Positions 37,323 to 47,241 of a DNA stretch of 64,000 nt are shown here, one piece after another. The translations under genes were made by a program, and so were the position numbers. Under the pieces are notes generated by a model. The model saw only the letters and a list, made by a program, of their open reading frames with translations. It was not told where the DNA came from and ran no database searches. Each line of letters begins with the position of its first letter. Within the stretch, counting starts at the first letter, position 1. Source of the stretch: Microvirga splendida (GTDB lineage: Bacteria; Pseudomonadota; Alphaproteobacteria; Rhizobiales; Beijerinckiaceae); contig NZ_JAELXT010000006.1 of the NCBI RefSeq assembly GCF_016427565.1, positions 167,860 to 231,859 on the forward strand. The letters run 5' to 3'.

Positions 37323-40319
37323 CTACTCCGCCGCCTGACGTGTCACCTTCTTGTCCTTCTTGGGTGCTTCCTTCTTCGCCGGCTCCTTCTTGGCTGAAGC
37401 CTTCTGCGGCGGGTCCTTCTTCAAAGGCCTGCGCTGCAGCACCTCCTTGAGGAAGCGGCCGGTGTGGCTTTCCTTTGATTCGGCGATGTCCTCGGGCGTG
37501 CCTTGCGCGACAATGCGCCCGCCGCCGCTGCCGCCTTCGGGGCCCATGTCGATCACCCAGTCGGCGGTCTTGATGACCTCGAGGTTGTGCTCGATCACCA
37601 CCACGCTGTTGCCCTGGTCCACCAGCTCGTGCAGCACCTCGAGGAGCTTCGCCACGTCGTGGAAGTGGAGGCCGGTGGTGGGCTCGTCGAGGATGTAGAG
37701 GGTGCGGCCGGTGGCGCGCTTCGACAGCTCCTTGGAGAGCTTCACGCGCTGCGCCTCGCCGCCGGAGAGCGTGGTGGCCTGCTGGCCCACATGCACGTAG
37801 TCGAGGCCGACGCGGGCGAGCGTCTGCATCTTCTCGCGGATCGACGGCACGGCCTTGAACAGCTCGCGGGCCTCCTCCACCGTCATGTCGAGCACGTCGG
37901 CGATGGAGTTCTCGCGGTACTTCACCTCCAGGGTCTCACGGTCGTAGCGCTTCCCCTTGCACACGTCGCAGGTGACGTAGACGTCGGGCAGGAAGTGCAT
38001 CTCGATCTTGATGACGCCGTCGCCGGTGCAGGCCTCGCAGCGGCCGCCCTTCACGTTGAAGGAGAAACGCCCGGGCTGGTAGCCGCGGGCCTTCGCCTCG
38101 GGCAGGCCGGCGAACCACTCGCGGATCGGCGTGAAGGCGCCCACATAGGTGGCCGGGTTCGAGCGCGGCGTGCGGCCGATAGGCGACTGGTCGATGTCGA
38201 TGACCTTGTCGAGGTGCTCCAGCCCGTCGATGCGCTCGTGCGGCGCCGGGTGCTCCAGGGCGTTGTTGAGCTTGCGCGCCACGGCCTTGTAGAGCGTGTC
38301 GATGACGAGCGTCGACTTGCCGCCGCCGGATACGCCGGTGATGCAAGTAAACGTCCCGAGCGGGATCTCCGCCGTCACGTTCTTCAGGTTGTTGCCCTTG
38401 GCGCCCACCACCTTCAGCATGCGCTTGGGATCGCGCTTGCGGCGCTTTTCCGGCACCTTCACTGACATCTCGCCTGTCAGGTACTTGCCGGTGAGCGACT
38501 TCGGGTTGTGCATGACCTCGTCGGGCGTGCCTTCCGCCACGATCTGGCCGCCGTGAATGCCGGCGCCCGGGCCGATGTCGAACACGTAATCGGCCTGGAG
38601 GATCGCGTCCTCGTCGTGCTCCACCACGATAACCGTGTTGCCGAGATCGCGCAGGCGCTTGAGGGTGCCGAGCAGACGCTCGTTGTCGCGCTGGTGCAGG
38701 CCGATGGAGGGCTCGTCGAGCACGTAGAGAACGCCCGTGAGGCCGGAGCCGATCTGGGAGGCGAGACGAATGCGCTGGCTCTCGCCGCCGGACAGGGTGC
38801 CGGAGGCGCGGGCCAGCGTCAGGTATTCCAGGCCCACATCCACCAGGAAGGTGAGGCGCTCGCGGATCTCCTTGAGGATGCGGCCGGCGATCTCGTTCTG
38901 CTTCTTCGTGAGCTTCTTCGACAGGTTCTCGAACCAGACCTGCGCGTCCTTTACGGAGAGCGCCGTGGCATCGCCGATGTCGGAGCCGGCGATCTTCACC
39001 GCCAGGGCTTCCGGCTTCAGGCGCTTGCCGCCGCAGGACTCGCAGGGCGTCTCGCTCATGAAGCGGCCGATTTCTTCCCGCGCCCAGTCGCTCTCGGTTT
39101 CCTTGTAGCGGCGCTCGAGATTGGGGATCACGCCCTCGAACGGCTTCTTGACCTCGTAGGCGCGAAGCCCATCGTCATAGGCCATGCGGATGTTCTCGCC
39201 ATCCGACCCGTAGAGGATCACGTCGCGCACGTTTTGCGGCAGCTCCTCCCAGGGCTTCGTCATGGAGGCCTTGAAGTGCTTGGTGATCGCCTCGAGGGTC
39301 TGGCCGTAATAGGGCGAGGTGGACTTCGCCCAGGGCATGACGGCGCCGCGCTTGAGCGAGAGGCTCTCGTCCACCACCAGGGCCGGGTCGATGCGCATCT
39401 CGTGGCCGATGCCGCCGCAGGTGGGGCAGGCGCCGAAGGGGTTGTTGAACGAGAACAGGCGCGGCTCGATCTCGGGAATCGTGAAGCCGGAGACCGGGCA
39501 GGCGAACTTGGACGAGAAGACGATGCGCTTCGCCTGTCCCTTCTCGTCCTTCTCGTCCGCATATTCGACGACCGCGATGCCGTCCGTGAGCTCCAGCGCG
39601 GTCTCGAAGGAGTCCGCCAGGCGCGCGGCGATGTCGGCCCGCACCACGATGCGGTCCACCACCACGTCGATGTCGTGCTTGAACTTCTTGTCCAGCGCCG
39701 GGGCCTCGTCGATGGCGTAGTATTCGCCGTCGATCTTCAGGCGCTGAAAGCCCTTCTTCTGGAACTCGGCGATCTCCTTGCGGTACTCGCCCTTGCGGCC
39801 GCGCACCACGGGTGCCAGCAGGAAGAGGCGGGTCTTCTCCGGCAGCTCCAGCACCCGGTCCACCATCTGGCTGACCGTCTGGCTCTCGATGGGCAGGTCG
39901 GTGGCGGGAGAGTAGGGGATGCCGACGCGCGCCCAGAGCAGGCGCATGTAATCGTAGATCTCGGTGACGGTGCCCACCGTCGAGCGCGGGTTCTTGGAGG
40001 TGGTCTTCTGCTCGATGGAGATGGCAGGCGAGAGGCCGTCGATCTGGTCCACGTCCGGCTTCTGCATCATTTCCAGGAACTGACGGGCATAGGCCGACAG
40101 CGACTCCACGTAGCGGCGCTGCCCTTCGGCATAGATCGTATCAAACGCCAGCGACGACTTGCCGGAGCCGGACAGGCCCGTGAACACCACGAGCTGGTCC
40201 CGCGGGACCATGAGGTCGACGTTCTTGAGGTTGTGCTCCCGCGCCCCACGCACGGAGATCACGCGCGCATTCGGATCGCCCGCCTTGGCGCGGTTGAACA
40301 GGTCGTCGAGTTTAGCCAT
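37323..40319 (-). CDS. uvrA: Excinuclease ABC subunit A
   Basis: The 998-residue DNA damage sensor of nucleotide excision repair has two ABC ATPase modules ([15 protein letters not shown] and [15 protein letters not shown]; two LSGGE signatures) and zinc modules. The first zinc module reads CPVSG...CPTCG, with a Ser in place of one Cys; the later CEAC...CDVC module is complete. A Lys/Pro-rich tail of about 35 residues ends the protein. The start [14 protein letters not shown] at 40319 is chosen; the 81 residues upstream in frame have no family match. Confidence 0.97.
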   Translation of the reverse strand: MAKLDDLFNRAKAGDPNARVISVRGAREHNLKNVDLMVPRDQLVVFTGLSGSGKSSLAFDTIYAEGQRRYVESLSAYARQFLEMMQKPDVDQIDGLSPAISIEQKTTSKNPRSTVGTVTEIYDYMRLLWARVGIPYSPATDLPIESQTVSQMVDRVLELPEKTRLFLLAPVVRGRKGEYRKEIAEFQKKGFQRLKIDGEYYAIDEAPALDKKFKHDIDVVVDRIVVRADIAARLADSFETALELTDGIAVVEYADEKDEKGQAKRIVFSSKFACPVSGFTIPEIEPRLFSFNNPFGACPTCGGIGHEMRIDPALVVDESLSLKRGAVMPWAKSTSPYYGQTLEAITKHFKASMTKPWEELPQNVRDVILYGSDGENIRMAYDDGLRAYEVKKPFEGVIPNLERRYKETESDWAREEIGRFMSETPCESCGGKRLKPEALAVKIAGSDIGDATALSVKDAQVWFENLSKKLTKKQNEIAGRILKEIRERLTFLVDVGLEYLTLARASGTLSGGESQRIRLASQIGSGLTGVLYVLDEPSIGLHQRDNERLLGTLKRLRDLGNTVIVVEHDEDAILQADYVFDIGPGAGIHGGQIVAEGTPDEVMHNPKSLTGKYLTGEMSVKVPEKRRKRDPKRMLKVVGAKGNNLKNVTAEIPLGTFTCITGVSGGGKSTLVIDTLYKAVARKLNNALEHPAPHERIDGLEHLDKVIDIDQSPIGRTPRSNPATYVGAFTPIREWFAGLPEAKARGYQPGRFSFNVKGGRCEACTGDGVIKIEMHFLPDVYVTCDVCKGKRYDRETLEVKYRENSIADVLDMTVEEARELFKAVPSIREKMQTLARVGLDYVHVGQQATTLSGGEAQRVKLSKELSKRATGRTLYILDEPTTGLHFHDVAKLLEVLHELVDQGNSVVVIEHNLEVIKTADWVIDMGPEGGSGGGRIVAQGTPEDIAESKESHTGRFLKEVLQRRPLKKDPPQKASAKKEPAKKEAPKKDKKVTRQAAE

Positions 40320-40610
40320 TGCCCAGCTTAGCCTTTTGAGGAGGACCGGCCTCGTCAGGCCGGCTCCCGCATATGTGATGCCCCAGCCGCCGGCGCAATG
40401 CGGCGGATGATTCCAGGAGCAGGATCCTAGAACAAAGAGGGTACGGAGGGCAATGGGGTAGAGGGGAGACAGAGAAGTTTGGGGCAGAAAGATAGTCGGA
40501 GACTGGAGAGCTTGGCCGTTCTTGTCTCGAAGGGTGTCCTTTTCTCGAGCTTCAATCTTCACGGGTCCATATAACGGTGCGTTATGGTGCCAATTTCACC
40601 CCGGTGATCC

Positions 40611-42635
40611 ATGACCCTGACACTGACCATCCAATTCTTCAGCCGCCCAGCGACCGAATCCATCATCCAGCGCGTCTCGGTGACAGGGGACGGGGCCCAG
40701 GCCGATGAGAGGAGCGGGGCATCAGCCCTCAGTGCCGACGGCCGGTATGTATTTTTCGAAAGCCGGGCGACCAATCTGGTTGGCGAGGATGGACCGTTCG
40801 ATTGGGATATCTTCCGAAAGGATCTGTTCACGGGCGAGGTCGTGCGGGTTTCGACCAACGCTGCCGGGGAAGTGGGAAACGGCGATAGCTTCAGCGCCCG
40901 CTTCAGCGCCGATGGGCGCTATGCAGTGTTCACGAGCCGGGCGGATAACCTGGTTGCCGGCGATGTCAACGGAAAGGCCGATGTCTTCCTGAAGGATCTC
41001 GTTACGGGCAGAGTGACACTGATTTCAACCGACGGGAACAGACGGCAGGTCAGCGGCGATAGTGGCCAAGCGGCGATCAGCCCGGACGGGCGCTACGTGG
41101 TGTTCGAGAGCGATGCGCCCGATCTCGTGCCCGGCGACACCAACGATGCGCACGACATCTTTGTCAAAGATCTGTTCACAGGCGCAGTTGCCCGTCTGTC
41201 CACGAGCAAGGACGGGCAGGGCGGAAATGGCGTGAGCCGGTTCGCGCAGATCAGTCCGGACGGGCGCTATGTGCTCTTCGAGAGCGGCGCATCGAACCTC
41301 GTGTCGGACGATCATAACGGAAATGTCGATGTCTTCCTCAAAGACATCCTGACCGGCGAGATCCGCCGCATTTCCACGGATGGCAGCGGCGCCGAAGGCA
41401 ACGGCTACAGCTATCAGGCCCGTTTCAGCGCCGATGGCCGCTCCGTGGTGTTCACCAGCAGCGCGGGCAATCTCGTCTCCGGCGACACCAACGGCGACTA
41501 CGACTTGTTTCAGAAGGATCTGGCAACCGGAAGGATCGTTCGGCTGTCGACGAGCAGCACCGGGGCTGAAGTGCATGGTTGGAGCGAGGAGCCGCGCCTC
41601 AGTCATGACGGTCGATATCTGTTCTTTGCGAGCACCGCGAACGACGTGGTGCCGGGCGGCTCCAACGGGACAGTCTACAATCTGTTTCGGAAGGACCTCC
41701 TGACGGGCGAAGTCATTCGCCTGTCGACCTCTCCGGAAGGCCTGCCCGCGGATGGCCACACTGGCTATGGAATCGATGTCAGTCCCGACGGACGGTATGC
41801 TCTCGTCGGCAGCTGGGCGAGCAACCTGGTGTCCGGTGATACCAATGGGATGTACGACACGTTTCTCATCGACGCGACACTCATGAAGCACGCGCCGGCA
41901 GTCATGGCGGGCCGCTTCGTGGAGCTGCGTCTCGGCACCGGCGCTGCGTCCAGCGTCAGCATCGACTGGGGCGACGGCACAATCGACACCATTTCACCCT
42001 CGGGCGGCAGCGCCAGTTTCAGTCATGTCTTCGCAGACAGCGGAGCTAAGAATGCAGTCGCGACCGTTGTGGAAGATGGCCGCTCGTGGTCAGTGCCTTA
42101 CACGATCGATCTCGCGTCCGGGCAGATGATGCGTAATGCCGCGATGGCCGACACACTCACCGGCGGCCATGGATCGGACCGGCTTGACGGAGACATGTGG
42201 GGAAACCGGATCATCGGCCGGAACGGCAGCGACCGGATCGACGGCCACTCCGGAAAAGACATCCTATGGGGTGGCTGGGGCAACGACAGCCTCAAGGGTG
42301 GCTATGGCCGTGACGTGTTCGTGTTCGACACCCGGCCGAACAAGCGCTCCAATGTCGACAAGATCTACGACTTCAAGTCGCGGGACGACAGCTTCCACTT
42401 GGAGAACAAGTACTTCACCAAGCTGGGCTCCGGCTCGTCCAAGGGCAAGAAGTTCAAGTCGGACATGTTCACCGAGGGCAAGAAGGCCAAGGATGCCGAG
42501 GACCGGATCGTCTACGACAAGAAGACGGGCGCGCTCTACTACGACCAGGACGGCACCGGCTCAAAAGCCCAGGTGAAGATCGCCACCATCACCAACAAGA
42601 CGAAGCTCTATTGGCACGACTTCTTCGTCGTTTGA
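40611..42635 (+). CDS. Seven-bladed beta-propeller / PKD-like / RTX secreted protein
   Basis: The 674-residue protein begins with seven PD40/TolB-like repeats of about 57 residues (residues about 20-425), each with SxDGRYxxFxS and DxFxKDLxTG. A PKD-like segment follows (VSIDWGDGTIDTISPSGG), then RTX-type repeats (GHSGKDILWGGWGNDSL) and the shared type I secretion C-terminus (GALYYDQDGTGS...DFFVV). There is no Sec signal peptide. A cell-surface or extracellular role is inferred. It lies between uvrA and ssb, which are adjacent in many relatives. Confidence 0.87.
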   Translation: MTLTLTIQFFSRPATESIIQRVSVTGDGAQADERSGASALSADGRYVFFESRATNLVGEDGPFDWDIFRKDLFTGEVVRVSTNAAGEVGNGDSFSARFSADGRYAVFTSRADNLVAGDVNGKADVFLKDLVTGRVTLISTDGNRRQVSGDSGQAAISPDGRYVVFESDAPDLVPGDTNDAHDIFVKDLFTGAVARLSTSKDGQGGNGVSRFAQISPDGRYVLFESGASNLVSDDHNGNVDVFLKDILTGEIRRISTDGSGAEGNGYSYQARFSADGRSVVFTSSAGNLVSGDTNGDYDLFQKDLATGRIVRLSTSSTGAEVHGWSEEPRLSHDGRYLFFASTANDVVPGGSNGTVYNLFRKDLLTGEVIRLSTSPEGLPADGHTGYGIDVSPDGRYALVGSWASNLVSGDTNGMYDTFLIDATLMKHAPAVMAGRFVELRLGTGAASSVSIDWGDGTIDTISPSGGSASFSHVFADSGAKNAVATVVEDGRSWSVPYTIDLASGQMMRNAAMADTLTGGHGSDRLDGDMWGNRIIGRNGSDRIDGHSGKDILWGGWGNDSLKGGYGRDVFVFDTRPNKRSNVDKIYDFKSRDDSFHLENKYFTKLGSGSSKGKKFKSDMFTEGKKAKDAEDRIVYDKKTGALYYDQDGTGSKAQVKIATITNKTKLYWHDFFVV

Positions 42636-42655
42636 CTTGAGTTCAATCGATGTTC

Positions 42656-42693
42656 AGCAGGGCGGGGTTCAGAGGAACTCCGCCCTGCTTGTT
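42656..42693 (+). terminator. Terminator of the beta-propeller RTX gene
   Basis: A 15-base stem with one mismatch (agcagggcggggttc / gaactccgccctgct), a 4-base loop and a following tgttt lie 21 bases after the stop codon. Confidence 0.8.
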
Positions 42694-42821
42694 TCAACCA
42701 TGAGGATTCCCAGAGCTTAGCCCTTCCGGCAGAAGCGTTGGGCACATGGTCCAGAGATGGCAAACTCAGGCAGAAGAGATGTGGCGAGCAAACGGAACCG
42801 CAAATGGCGATCCCAAAAAGA

Positions 42822-42848
42822 AAAGGCCCACCGGGTGGCGGGCCTTTG
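42822..42848 (-). terminator. Terminator of the minus-strand 443-residue RTX gene
   Basis: On the minus strand the stem aaaggccc / gggccttt is followed by a T-rich run (ttttcttttt), 18 bases after the stop of the RTX gene. Confidence 0.8.
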
Positions 42849-42865
42849 ACTGATGGGAAGTCGCC

Positions 42866-44197
42866 TCAGATCACAAAAACGAAATCGGAGGCCTTGAGGG
42901 CAGCCTTGTTGGCCAGGGTCGTGACGAGATCGAGATCGTATTCCGTCCCAACCCCATCGCGGTCGTAATAGAGCTTACCGTCGTCCGTGTCGTAGAGGAA
43001 CTGCGCCAGGGTCGAGGTGGCTTTCGGGTCCGCTCCGACGACGAGCAGATTGGCCCGATCGAAGGCGAGGGGCACGTCCTTTTTCAGGATGGGATCCCAA
43101 GACGTGAAGCTGTAGGCGTTTATCATGAAGAAGTCCTTGCTCGAGAAGTCTGCAATCGTGCATTCTTCTCGATCCTTCAGGGTAAATCGGTCGGCGCCTT
43201 TGCCGCCAACGAGGGTCACGTCGCCGTCGCCGCTTAGGGTGTCATCGCCCGCACCGCCGTTGACGACGATCCCATTGGCCGGATTGTCGGCGTTAGATGC
43301 ATATGCAGAAAGGTCGTCATTGCCCGATCCGCCGTTGATCATGCCGGACTTGCCTCTGCCCTCGATAACATCGTTGCCCTTCGTACCCGTGACAACACTG
43401 CCGACATCCATCTTATAGACTCTAACGTCGACCTTCTCGAACTGCCCGGCCTTGATGTCGAGGTATCCGATACTGGCGGCAGATTTGCCCGTGACCTTCG
43501 CGAAGTTAAGGGAGTACACCGTATTTTCGAACGAAATCCCATAGGCTTGGAGAACAAGCGTGTCTACGCCCTTGCCGCCCAGGGCGTTGTCTCCACCGTC
43601 AACCGTGACCCTATCGTTGCCATTGCCGCCTAGGAGCTTGTCCTTGCTCGGCAGGACTGGATTTGCGGGGTCCGTGCTGGGGATCGGGTCGGAGCCGTTA
43701 AGATAGTCGTCGCCGTCACCGCCGGACAGATAGTCGTTGCCGGCCCCGCCGTATAGGTCGTCATCGCCCTTGCCGCCGTCGAGGCGGTCTTTGCCCTCGC
43801 CTCCAACCAGCTGGTCGTCATCGTTGCCGCCGTAGAGCTTGTCATTCCCCTCTGCCCCAAAGAGGTTGTCCCTGCCGGCGTCGCCATAAAGGCTGTCGTT
43901 GCCTTCGTCGCCGTTGAGGAAGTCTCTGCCATCGCCGCCGTAGAGCCTGTCGTTGCCGAGCCCACCAAAGAGGTTGTCCCTGCCGAGACCACCGAGCCCC
44001 TTATCGGACCCGAGGCCGCCCAAGATAGTGTCGTCGCCGTCGCCTCCGGTCAGGTTGTCAATGCTGTCGGCCCCAAAGATGTAATCGTCGCCAGCGCGGC
44101 CGTCGAAGATGTCCTTGAACTTTGAGCCGAAGAAGAAGTCGTCCTTCGTGCTTCCCTTCAGCGCCTTTTTCTTCGTGGTGATGCGATAAGTTGTCAT
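42866..44197 (-). CDS. RTX calcium-binding protein (about 17 nonapeptides)
   Basis: The 443-residue protein starts MTTYRITTKKKALKGSTKDD. Residues about 30-175 are an almost unbroken RTX block (GGDGRDFLNGDEGNDSLYG and similar), followed by a second short block near 280-340 and the shared C-terminal domain (GKLYYDRDGVG...DFVFVI). Such repeats fold into a Ca-loaded beta-roll outside the cell. There is no signal peptide or catalytic domain, so a structural or adhesive role is plausible but unproven. A strong AGGAGG ribosome site precedes the ATG. Confidence 0.88.
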   Translation of the reverse strand: MTTYRITTKKKALKGSTKDDFFFGSKFKDIFDGRAGDDYIFGADSIDNLTGGDGDDTILGGLGSDKGLGGLGRDNLFGGLGNDRLYGGDGRDFLNGDEGNDSLYGDAGRDNLFGAEGNDKLYGGNDDDQLVGGEGKDRLDGGKGDDDLYGGAGNDYLSGGDGDDYLNGSDPIPSTDPANPVLPSKDKLLGGNGNDRVTVDGGDNALGGKGVDTLVLQAYGISFENTVYSLNFAKVTGKSAASIGYLDIKAGQFEKVDVRVYKMDVGSVVTGTKGNDVIEGRGKSGMINGGSGNDDLSAYASNADNPANGIVVNGGAGDDTLSGDGDVTLVGGKGADRFTLKDREECTIADFSSKDFFMINAYSFTSWDPILKKDVPLAFDRANLLVVGADPKATSTLAQFLYDTDDGKLYYDRDGVGTEYDLDLVTTLANKAALKASDFVFVI

Positions 44198-44420
44198 TCT
44201 GTCCTCCTGACCCTAGGAATTTTGACACGTTATCACGTTAAAAACAACTGTTGCTTGCATCGCTCGGAGGTTTTCAGGGTATGCGAAGGATGGTCTTTCC
44301 GATGGAAGGATGGTTGCCGAGCCTGTAAATTGGGGACAGGCCTGTGCAGAACCTCGTGCCCGGGTTGCCCTCGGTCCCCTTCGGCCCCAGAACAGCCCAA
44401 TGACATGAGGAGTGGCTCCG

Positions 44421-44951
44421 ATGGCGGGCAGCGTGAACAAGGTAATCTTGGTGGGCAATCTGGGTCGCGACCCGGAGGTCCGCCGTCTGGGCAGCGGGGA
44501 TCCGGTGGTGAACCTGCGGATTGCCACCTCCGAGACCTGGAAGGACAAGGCCACGGGCGAGCGCAAGGAGAAGACCGAGTGGCACTCGGTGGTGATCTTC
44601 AACGAGAACCTGGCCCGTGTGGCCGAGCAGTACCTGAAGAAGGGTTCCAAGGTGTACCTGGAGGGCCAGCTGCAGACCCGCAAGTGGACCGACCAGCAGG
44701 GCGTGGAGAAGTACTCGACCGAGGTGGTGCTGCAGCGGTTCCGCGGTGAGCTGACGATCCTGGACAGCCGCGGCGGCGGTGGCGCCTCCGAGTACAGCGA
44801 CGAGGAGCAGGGCCAGATCGCCAGAGGCGGCGACTTCGGAGGGCGCTCGTCTTCCCAGGACCGGCGCCCGGCGCCGTCCATGGGTGGGGGCAGCAGCGCT
44901 GGAGGCGGGGGCTCCCGCTACAACGATCTCGACGACGACATCCCGTTCTAG
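44421..44951 (+). CDS. ssb: Single-stranded DNA-binding protein
   Basis: The 176-residue protein has an N-terminal OB fold ([32 protein letters not shown]), a Gly-rich linker, and the acidic tip DLDDDIPF that recruits partner proteins. The start is ATG at 44421, with GAGGAG ending 8 bases upstream; the GTG at 44412 overlaps that site. Two RTX genes separate it from divergent uvrA. Confidence 0.96.
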   Translation: MAGSVNKVILVGNLGRDPEVRRLGSGDPVVNLRIATSETWKDKATGERKEKTEWHSVVIFNENLARVAEQYLKKGSKVYLEGQLQTRKWTDQQGVEKYSTEVVLQRFRGELTILDSRGGGGASEYSDEEQGQIARGGDFGGRSSSQDRRPAPSMGGGSSAGGGGSRYNDLDDDIPF

Positions 44952-45162
44952 GATCTTGCCCTTCCAGAGACTTGCCGCTTGAATCTTGGGAGAGGCTGCC
45001 GGCCAGAGCCTCTTCCCCTCTGCGAGGCGTTCAGGTTCCATCCGGGTTTCCGGCAAAACGGAAAACTTACCTTGCGTCAATGCACGGAAGCTGCTCCTTT
45101 AGGAACAGCCTCCGGAGTGGCATGAATCCGGCGGTTGACGAAATTTCCAAGGCTGCTTCTGA

Positions 45163-45390
45163 GTGCATTGCTTCTTTCACCTTGTGCATCTGCATGAACG
45201 GATCCTCGATGAGACGGGCATTGAAGTCTCGGATCTGGAAGCAGCCCATTATCAGGCCATCAAGGCGATCCAGGAACTGCGCGAGGAAGGCGAGGCGGAC
45301 GATGTCGACTGGCGCGGATGGCAACTGGAAGTCGCCGACGCCTCGGGCCGAGTTCTGTTCTCAATTCCTCTGGACGCGGCGCAGCATTGA
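45163..45390 (+). CDS. DUF6894 family small protein, paralogue 2
   Basis: The 75-residue protein begins MHCFFHLVHLHERILDETG and ends with WRGWQLEVADASGRVLF, aligning along its length with the protein at 32022. The start is GTG at 45163; the family N-terminus supports it although no good ribosome site is visible. It is monocistronic, between ssb and a minus-strand RTX gene. Function unknown. Confidence 0.75.
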   Translation: MHCFFHLVHLHERILDETGIEVSDLEAAHYQAIKAIQELREEGEADDVDWRGWQLEVADASGRVLFSIPLDAAQH

Positions 45391-45614
45391 CGTTCCGGCT
45401 TTTTGAAATACTGGTGACGACAGGTGCCTATCTCGCCGGCCGACCAGACTGGCGGGGGCGGCCGCGCCGCTGCCCGGCGCGTTCCCGATCTTGAGGCAGT
45501 CATGAAGGCCCGGCAGAAGCCGGCTTTTCAGGCAGACATCCTTCGGAGAGGCGGGTCTGCCGCAAGAATGTGCGGCGGACCGAATACGAAGGCGCCTCTG
45601 GCGAGCGGAAATCC

Positions 45615-47045
45615 TTACAGAACGAAATCGGCGGCTGAGAGCTGCGTCTTCAGGATTTTCTCGAGCCTGATGTAGTGGCTCGTGCCGGAAAGAAAGACGA
45701 CCGAGTAATCCGTTCTTTGCGCGATGTTCAGCGCCTCGAAGGAGCCGATGCGCCAGGCGCGCAGGTCGATCTGGTCCTCTCCCGGTTGGAAATACTGGAT
45801 CGTGTCACGCCCGGACGAGAGGTCGAAGGCGAAGAGATCGCGTCCGCCGCCGCCGTCCATGGTGTCGTTGCCGCTGCCGCCGTTGAGGTAATCCGCCCCG
45901 GTGCCGCCATAGGAGGAATCGCCTACCAGGCGGTCGTTGCCGGAGCCGCCGTACAGGCTGTCGTTGCCATAGCCGGCGCTGGCGCTCGTGACCTGCGCGT
46001 CTCCGTAGAGAATGTCGTTGCCCGAGCTGCCGTTCAGGTAATCGTGCCCGCCACGGCTCTGGTCGTTCAGGGACACGGCATCCCCATAGAGCGTGTCCTT
46101 GCCTGAGCTTCCGTAGAGCGAGTCGTTCCCGCCGGCCGAGAAGCCCGCCATGGTGTAGGCATCGCCGTACAGGAGATTGTTGCCGCTCCCGCCCGAGAGG
46201 TAGTCTGCGCCGCCCGCTGCGGAATCGTACAGGGCATAGGCATCGCCGTAGAGACGGTCATGGCCGCTGCTGCCAGAGAGCGTGTCGCCTCCGCCGATGG
46301 CGGAGTTGCGCAGAGTATAGCCGTCGCCGTGGAGGGCATCGTCTGAGCTGCCGCCATTGAGGATGTCGGCCCCGCCGGTCGCCGAGTGGACAAGGGAGTG
46401 CGCGTCCCCGTAGAGGGTGTCCTGCCCGCCGTCGCCGTTCAGTGTGTCGGCGCCGCCCTTCGCCCGGCTTCGCAGGCTGTAGCTGTCACCGAAGAGACGG
46501 TCATTGTCGTGGCCGCCGGACAACAGATCGCCGCCGCCCCTCGCGGCGCCGGTCATGGAGTGGCTGTCGCCGTAGAGGGAGTCGTTGTCGCCCTCGCCGT
46601 AGAGCTTGTCCGCGCCCCCGGAGGCGGTTCCCGACATCGCATAGGAATCGCCGAAAAGCATGTCGTTGTCGGAGCCGCCGTACACCCTGTCGGCGCCGCC
46701 CCGTGCCGCGCCCGACATGGTGCGCGCATCGCCATAGAGAATGTCGTAGCCGGCTTCGCCCCAGATCCTGTCCGATCCGCCGGCGGAGGAGTAGCTCATC
46801 GTGTAGGCATCGCCATAGACGCTGTCGCGATCGGCCCCGGCCCATATGGTATCGGCGCCGCCGCGCGCCGTTCCCCTGAATGTCCGCGCATCGCCGTAAA
46901 GGTAGTCGGCTCCGCTGTAGCCGTGGATCGAGTCTCCTCCGGCAGTGCGCGAGCTGCGGGTGCCGCTGCTGTCGCCGTAGATGCTGTCCGAAGTGCTGCT
47001 GCCTTCGAGAAAATTTCTGCCCAATGAACCGACTTTGCGAGCCAT
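45615..47045 (-). CDS. RTX protein built of a 27-residue super-repeat
   Basis: The 476-residue protein consists almost entirely (residues about 20-390) of a repeat of about 27 residues: two canonical nonapeptides (GGADTLNGDGGQDTLYG) followed by a degenerate third turn of the type DAYTMSGAAR. About 13 units are visible. A C-terminal domain (FDLSSGRDTIQYFQPGEDQI; end LSAADFVL) differs from that of the other four RTX proteins but keeps a terminal hydrophobic secretion-like motif. Start is ATG at 47045. Confidence 0.87.
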   Translation of the reverse strand: MARKVGSLGRNFLEGSSTSDSIYGDSSGTRSSRTAGGDSIHGYSGADYLYGDARTFRGTARGGADTIWAGADRDSVYGDAYTMSYSSAGGSDRIWGEAGYDILYGDARTMSGAARGGADRVYGGSDNDMLFGDSYAMSGTASGGADKLYGEGDNDSLYGDSHSMTGAARGGGDLLSGGHDNDRLFGDSYSLRSRAKGGADTLNGDGGQDTLYGDAHSLVHSATGGADILNGGSSDDALHGDGYTLRNSAIGGGDTLSGSSGHDRLYGDAYALYDSAAGGADYLSGGSGNNLLYGDAYTMAGFSAGGNDSLYGSSGKDTLYGDAVSLNDQSRGGHDYLNGSSGNDILYGDAQVTSASAGYGNDSLYGGSGNDRLVGDSSYGGTGADYLNGGSGNDTMDGGGGRDLFAFDLSSGRDTIQYFQPGEDQIDLRAWRIGSFEALNIAQRTDYSVVFLSGTSHYIRLEKILKTQLSAADFVL

Positions 47046-47241
47046 TCTTATTGCACCTGATTCCTGCTGCTTCGCTGGAGAGCCTACCTAATTATACCGT
47101 TACAAGGTATCCATACGGCATGGATGCGTCATATGGACATACGTTCCCAATCCTGTGGCCGGCATCAGCGATCAAGCAGGCTTGAAGTTTCCGGTCAGGG
47201 ATGCTTAGCCAGTGGATACGATCCCCCGGTACGAGAACGTC

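Noticed and set aside
38508..40331. Long open frame antisense to uvrA
   Set aside because: uvrA is unambiguous and the antisense reading is His/Gly/Asp-rich with no domain.
40425..40445. Possible SOS box gaac-N7-gtac upstream of uvrA
   Set aside because: One mismatch to the alphaproteobacterial GAAC-N7-GAAC form and about 110 bases from the start; similar near-matches arise by chance, and ssb shows none.
45424..45675. Open frame of about 83 codons between the DUF6894 and RTX genes
   Set aside because: No motif, no ribosome site, and overlaps the end of the RTX gene.
45615..47045. Tandem 81-base DNA periodicity considered as a CRISPR or satellite array
   Set aside because: The period keeps an open reading frame and encodes RTX turns; unit sequences drift and there are no unique spacers.
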